A stretch of DNA of 19,919 bases from Deltaproteobacteria bacterium. Its GTDB lineage: Bacteria > Desulfobacterota > Syntrophia > Syntrophales > Smithellaceae. The notes under the pieces are model-generated. The model worked only from the letters and a program-made list of their open reading frames with translations, did not search any database and was not told the origin of the DNA. The position numbers and the translations under genes are program-made. Of this stretch, positions 16,175 through 19,919 are shown in pieces (the first letter of the stretch is position 1; each line of letters opens with the position of its first letter). The stretch is from contig DSAV01000202.1 in the NCBI GenBank assembly GCA_011046295.1, forward strand, positions 1-19,919. The letters are read 5' to 3'.

Positions 16175-17401
16175 ATGAGTGCGAAAAACGAGATACTGGT
16201 TGGGCTCGATATCGGAACGACAAAAACCACGGCAATTGTCGGGGAAGTCACGGAAAACGGAATCGACATTATCGGCATCGGAACGTCACCGTCCAAAGAA
16301 ATGAGGAAAGGCGCCGTGGTTAATATCGACAACATGGTGGAAGCGATTAAAACAGCCGTGGACGAAGCAGAGCATATGTCCGGTTGCCGTATCAATTCTG
16401 TATATGTCGGTATTGCCGGGAATCATGTTAAAGGCCAGAACTCACTGGGAATAGTATCCATAAAAGGGCGTGAAGTGGATGAAGACGATGTGCAGAGGGC
16501 CATTGAAGCTTCCCGCGCCATCGCTGTTCCTGTGGACAGAGAAATCATGCACATTCTTCCGCAAAATTATGTCGTCGATGGTCAGGACGGCATAAAAGAT
16601 CCGAAAGGGATGTCCGGAGTGCGCCTAGAGGCTAAAGTGCATATCGTTACCGCCGCGTCTTCGGCTATACAAAACATCATAAAATCAGTGAACCGTGTCG
16701 GGCTGGATATTGATGATATTGTTATGGAGCAGTTGGCGGCGACGGAGGCAGTGCTGAGCTTGGATGAAAAAGATTTGGGGGTGGCTTTGATTGATATTGG
16801 CGGCGCCAACACGTCAATTGCCATTTATGCTGAAGGAAGCATCAAGCACACGGCAATTCTTCCATTGGGGGGAAATTATATTACTTCAGACATAGCAACG
16901 GGACTGCGTACACCTTTAAACGATGCGGAAGAGATTAAGCTGAAGTACGGATGTGCCCTGACTTCCATGATTTCGAAAGAGGAGACGATAAGAGTGCCCA
17001 GCGTAGGAGGCCGCGAAGACCGTGAAGTATCCCGCCAGATACTGGGAAGAGTTATAGAACCGAGAATAGAAGAAATATTGAGTTTTGCTTTCAAAGAAAT
17101 TGTGCGTTCCGGCTTTGAGGATTTGCTGGCGGCTGGGGTTGTTTTGACCGGCGGCACGGCACTTTTACCCGGCATCGTCGAACTGGCTGAGCAGGTATTC
17201 GATATGCCGGCGCGTAGAGCTAACCCGACCGGCGTGGGCGGGCTGACCGATGTCGTGAATTCTCCGGCGCATTCTGTAGGCGTCGGCTTAATTGTTTACG
17301 GCAGCAAGCAAATGGAGGGCGCGTCTGTTTATGGGAAAAAGATAAACATATTAGGCAGAATATTTAGGTCATTTAAAAAATGGATTTTAGATTTTTTTTG
17401 A
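16175..17401 (+). CDS. ftsA: Cell division protein FtsA (actin-like membrane tether)
   Basis: A 408-residue actin/Hsp70-fold ATPase that anchors FtsZ filaments to the membrane. The phosphate-1 loop LDIGTTKTT begins at residue 11. The 1C subdomain with the SHS2-type fold follows. LIDIGGANTSIAIY is the phosphate-2 loop, and GVVLTGGTALLPG is the adenosine motif. The last 16 or so residues (LGRIFRSFKKWILDFF) form a basic/aromatic amphipathic helix, the expected membrane-targeting sequence. GAGGTG at 16161-16166 precedes ATG 16175 by 8 nt. The gene lies 36 nt after ftsQ and 15 nt before ftsZ. Confidence 0.97.
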   Translation: MSAKNEILVGLDIGTTKTTAIVGEVTENGIDIIGIGTSPSKEMRKGAVVNIDNMVEAIKTAVDEAEHMSGCRINSVYVGIAGNHVKGQNSLGIVSIKGREVDEDDVQRAIEASRAIAVPVDREIMHILPQNYVVDGQDGIKDPKGMSGVRLEAKVHIVTAASSAIQNIIKSVNRVGLDIDDIVMEQLAATEAVLSLDEKDLGVALIDIGGANTSIAIYAEGSIKHTAILPLGGNYITSDIATGLRTPLNDAEEIKLKYGCALTSMISKEETIRVPSVGGREDREVSRQILGRVIEPRIEEILSFAFKEIVRSGFEDLLAAGVVLTGGTALLPGIVELAEQVFDMPARRANPTGVGGLTDVVNSPAHSVGVGLIVYGSKQMEGASVYGKKINILGRIFRSFKKWILDFF

Positions 17402-17416
17402 AAGGAAGGTGGAGAC

Positions 17417-18571
17417 ATGTTTGAATTAAAGGAAGTATGTAATGAAAATTCGGCAAAAATCAAGGTGATTGGTGTTGGCGGTGGCGGCGGTAACGCTGTA
17501 AACACAATGATTTCATATTCCCTGCGTGGGGTGGATTTTATCAACGCCAATACAGACTCGCAGGCTTTAAATGTTTCGCCGGCGACGGTAAAAATTCAAC
17601 TGGGAATGGAAATAACAAAGGGGCTGGGTGCCGGCTCCAACCCGGAAATCGGCAGGCAGGCCGCGCTGGAATCGCGTGATGAAATAAGGCCATACCTGGA
17701 AGGCGCGGACATGATTTTTATCACTGCCGGCCTTGGTGGGGGAACCGGAACGGGAGCAGCGCCGATTATCGCGGAAATAGCGCGGGAGTGCAGTGTCCTG
17801 ACGGTTGCGGTTGTTACTAAACCATTTCAATTTGAAGGTAAAAGGCGCGGACAGCAAGCGGAAGACGGAATTGAAGAGTTACGGGACAAGGTGGATACGT
17901 TGATAGTAGTTCCCAACCAGCGGCTTTTAAGTTTGGGTGGGCGCAGTCTTTCGCTTCTTGAGGCTTTTAAAAAAGCGGATGATATTCTTTATCAGGCTGT
18001 TAAAGGGATTTCCGATTTGATTCTTGTTCCGGGATTGATTAATCTCGATTTCGCCGACGTGAAAAACATCATGAGCAGCATGGGCATGGCAATTATGGGC
18101 ACGGGATATGCGGGAGGCGAGAACCGCGCGGTGGAAGCGGCACAGAAGGCGATTTCTTCGCCGCTTTTGGAAGATAATACCATTCAGGGGGCCCGCGGCA
18201 TACTGCTTAACATTACCGGCAGTCCCGATATGAGCCTTTATGAAGTAAATGAAGCTTCTTCTCTGATTCAGTCCGAGGCGCACGAAGATGCCAATATAAT
18301 TTTCGGCACGGTCATTGACGAAGATATGCGCGATGAAATACGCATCACTGTTATTGCCACAGGATTTGATGACGGCTTTGTGAAGAGCAAGGTATCGCCG
18401 GAAAATGTCACCCATCTTGCTGGTTTCCGGCGGGAGGATTTATCGACACCAGCTTTCATGCGGCGTGAAAAAACGCGTAACAGCGCTAATGTCGTGACAG
18501 TGGGAATGGAAGAGGAAACGGAAGAATTGGATCTGGAAATACCGACATTCCTGCGGCGTCAGGCAGATTAA
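17417..18571 (+). CDS. ftsZ: Cell division GTPase FtsZ
   Basis: A 384-residue tubulin homologue that polymerises into the cytokinetic ring. The tubulin signature GGGTGTG is at 107-113. NTDSQAL and the T7 synergy loop NLDFAD at 209-214, with catalytic Asp residues D211 and D214, are intact. A variable linker from about residue 330 leads to the conserved C-terminal peptide EIPTFLRRQAD at 374-384, which contacts FtsA and other partners. A purine-rich ribosome binding site (AGGTGGAG) sits just upstream of ATG 17417. No terminator hairpin is seen after the stop, so read-through into the radical SAM gene is likely. Confidence 0.98.
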   Translation: MFELKEVCNENSAKIKVIGVGGGGGNAVNTMISYSLRGVDFINANTDSQALNVSPATVKIQLGMEITKGLGAGSNPEIGRQAALESRDEIRPYLEGADMIFITAGLGGGTGTGAAPIIAEIARECSVLTVAVVTKPFQFEGKRRGQQAEDGIEELRDKVDTLIVVPNQRLLSLGGRSLSLLEAFKKADDILYQAVKGISDLILVPGLINLDFADVKNIMSSMGMAIMGTGYAGGENRAVEAAQKAISSPLLEDNTIQGARGILLNITGSPDMSLYEVNEASSLIQSEAHEDANIIFGTVIDEDMRDEIRITVIATGFDDGFVKSKVSPENVTHLAGFRREDLSTPAFMRREKTRNSANVVTVGMEEETEELDLEIPTFLRRQAD

Positions 18572-18624
18572 GCGTACAGAGTTGAAAAAATTTGAGAATA
18601 AGGGTTGAAGGCCATGATTAAAGC

Positions 18625-19919
18625 ATGGATTGGAAATTAAAAAAATATAAAGACCTGCTTGGGCGGGAGAAAGGTTATATAAAAAAAGTTTGGGGCACTT
18701 GCCGTACTGTATGCCTGGCGTATCCTAATTACTACCGGCTGGGCATGGCGAATTTGGGCTTTCAAACAGTTTATAAGATATTTAATGACCAACCTTCCTT
18801 TCTTTGTGAAAGGGTTTTTCTGCAGGCGCCGGAGAAAGATGCCGAATTCTTCTCCGGCGCGGCGGAAATTGTAAGTCTCGAAAGCCAGAAGTCAATTAAC
18901 GAATTTGATATTTTGGCTTTTTCCATATCATTTGAAAACGATTATCCCAATATTTTAAAAATAATGGCGCAAGCGGGAATCCCACTTTTGGCTGCCGAGC
19001 GATCCGAGCCCCACCCCTTGATTATGGGCGGCGGAATAGCCCCAACACTCAATCCGGAGCCGTTAGCCGATTTTTTTGATTTATTTCTTCTGGGTGAATC
19101 AGAATTAGTATTACCTGAGTTTACTTCAGCTTTTGAAGAAGCGAGACGTAAAAAATTATCACGCAACCAGTTCCTTTCGGATTTGCAAAAAAACATAAAG
19201 GCAGTTTATGTTCCGTCTTTATATAATGTTAATTATGCAAACGATGGTAAAATTAAATCCGTTAAACCTGTTGAAAAACAATTACCCGCAAAAATTCAAA
19301 TAAACGCTGACGTGGACATTAAATCTTTTAACACGCAAGAGGTTATCAGCGCGCCGCGCGCGGAGATGCAGGAGATGTTTCTGGTCGAATTAAATCGCGG
19401 GTGCGCGCATTACTGTCGGTTTTGCGCCGCCGCATATATTTATCATCCGGCGCGTTTCAGAAAATGGGAAGAAATAAAAAAATCAATCAAGGATGGTCTT
19501 ACCCAGAAGAAAAAAATAGGATTGGTTGGAACCGCCGTGTGTGAACATCCTGACCTGATCAAAATACTAAAATACATAAAAGATAATGAAGCGCAGGCGG
19601 GAATATCCTCCCTGCGTATTGACAGTATTTCCGAAGAAATCGTTTCGCTGCTCAAAGAAACGGGGGTCGAAACAGTCGCGTTGGCGCCGGAAGCGGGTTC
19701 GCAGAAAATGAGAGATATGCTGCGCAAAGGGATAAAAGAGCAAGATATCATTAGGGCAGTGGAAATACTTATCGGTAATGAAATAAACAAGATAAGATTA
19801 TATTTTATGGTCGGCCTGCCCGGGGAAACTGAAAAAGACATTGACGCCATAATAGAATTAACCAAGAAAATTCAGCATACCGCGCTTAAATACACACAGG
19901 GAAAGAGGAAATTCCGCAA
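18625..19919 (+). CDS. Radical SAM protein with N-terminal B12-binding-like domain (partial, 3' end off window)
   Basis: At least 431 residues are visible and the frame is open to the right edge. An N-terminal region opens with CLAYPNYYRLGMANLGFQTVY and continues to FDILAFSISFE, IMGGGIAPTLNPEP and FFDLFLLGE. This matches the domain that precedes the radical SAM core in B12-binding-like COG1032 proteins. It lacks the DxHxxG cobalamin motif, so real cobalamin binding is doubtful. The [4Fe-4S] cluster motif CxxxCxxC is at C260, C264 and C267 in RGCAHYCRFCAAAYIY. VALAPEAGS and YFMVGLPGETEKDI are later core motifs. An in-frame TAA at 18619 makes ATG 18625 the first possible ATG, and its ribosome binding site is weak. 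The reaction is unknown; related proteins are often annotated near TIGR03960. Confidence 0.88.
   Translation, partial: MDWKLKKYKDLLGREKGYIKKVWGTCRTVCLAYPNYYRLGMANLGFQTVYKIFNDQPSFLCERVFLQAPEKDAEFFSGAAEIVSLESQKSINEFDILAFSISFENDYPNILKIMAQAGIPLLAAERSEPHPLIMGGGIAPTLNPEPLADFFDLFLLGESELVLPEFTSAFEEARRKKLSRNQFLSDLQKNIKAVYVPSLYNVNYANDGKIKSVKPVEKQLPAKIQINADVDIKSFNTQEVISAPRAEMQEMFLVELNRGCAHYCRFCAAAYIYHPARFRKWEEIKKSIKDGLTQKKKIGLVGTAVCEHPDLIKILKYIKDNEAQAGISSLRIDSISEEIVSLLKETGVETVALAPEAGSQKMRDMLRKGIKEQDIIRAVEILIGNEINKIRLYFMVGLPGETEKDIDAIIELTKKIQHTALKYTQGKRKFR
18826..18860. repeat. Perfect 11-bp inverted repeat inside the radical SAM gene
   Basis: GCGCCGGAGAA at 18826-18836 pairs perfectly with TTCTCCGGCGC at 18850-18860 around a 13-nt loop, about 200 nt into the gene. 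A smaller stem, CCTTTC/GAAAGG at 18797-18813 followed by GTTTTTC, lies just upstream. Both are within coding sequence in a region that otherwise reads as normal protein. They could form strong mRNA structures, but a role is not established. Confidence 0.45.

Noticed and set aside
18572..18624. Terminator between ftsZ and the radical SAM gene
   Set aside because: No inverted repeat with a following T-tract is present in this gap.
1..19919. tRNA, rRNA, CRISPR array, insertion sequence or prophage genes
   Set aside because: I looked for spaced direct repeats, transposase-like proteins and tRNA-like arms and saw none. All substantial coding content is the dcw cluster, one hypothetical gene and one radical SAM gene.

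Overview
The window is an almost complete division and cell wall (dcw) cluster from a Gram-negative-type bacterium that makes meso-diaminopimelate peptidoglycan. The core is fifteen co-directional, tightly packed plus-strand genes from 1568 to 18571: mraZ, rsmH, ftsL, ftsI, murE, murF, mraY, murD, ftsW, murG, murC, murB, ftsQ, ftsA, ftsZ. The gene order, murB between murC and ftsQ, a type II MurB, a PASTA domain on FtsI, and a radical SAM gene straight after ftsZ suggest Desulfobacterota (the former Deltaproteobacteria), perhaps close to Syntrophales. That placement is inference from gene style, not from a database match.

Layout. Positions 1-192 carry no gene, but a hairpin at 91-115 could terminate the leftward gene that follows. 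Positions 193-975 (minus strand) encode a 260-residue protein I do not recognise. Positions 976-1507 are AT-rich and non-coding and hold several inverted repeats, including a perfect 24-bp palindrome. A near-consensus sigma-70 promoter lies at 1508-1536, followed by three GTGG boxes at exact 10-bp spacing, which look like an MraZ autoregulatory operator. The dcw genes run from 1568 to 18571 with junctions that mostly overlap or are separated by 0-7 nt. Only three gaps exceed 20 nt: ftsW-murG (54), ftsQ-ftsA (36) and ftsZ-radical SAM (53). A radical SAM protein gene begins at 18625 and runs off the right edge.

How the genes work together. MurB and MurC form and extend UDP-MurNAc. MurD, MurE and MurF add D-Glu, meso-diaminopimelate and D-Ala-D-Ala. 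MraY and MurG build lipid I and lipid II. FtsW polymerises and FtsI crosslinks septal glycan. FtsL and FtsQ belong to the divisome regulatory complex. FtsA and FtsZ form the cytoplasmic ring. MraZ and RsmH are the usual regulator and 16S rRNA methyltransferase at the head of the cluster. No ddl or murA is present in the window. No internal terminator is visible, so one long transcript from the mraZ promoter is plausible.

I do not see an undescribed multi-gene system. The items most worth a second look are the promoter/operator architecture of mraZ, the palindrome cluster between the unknown gene and mraZ, the unknown 260-residue protein, and the radical SAM gene with a strong early intragenic hairpin.
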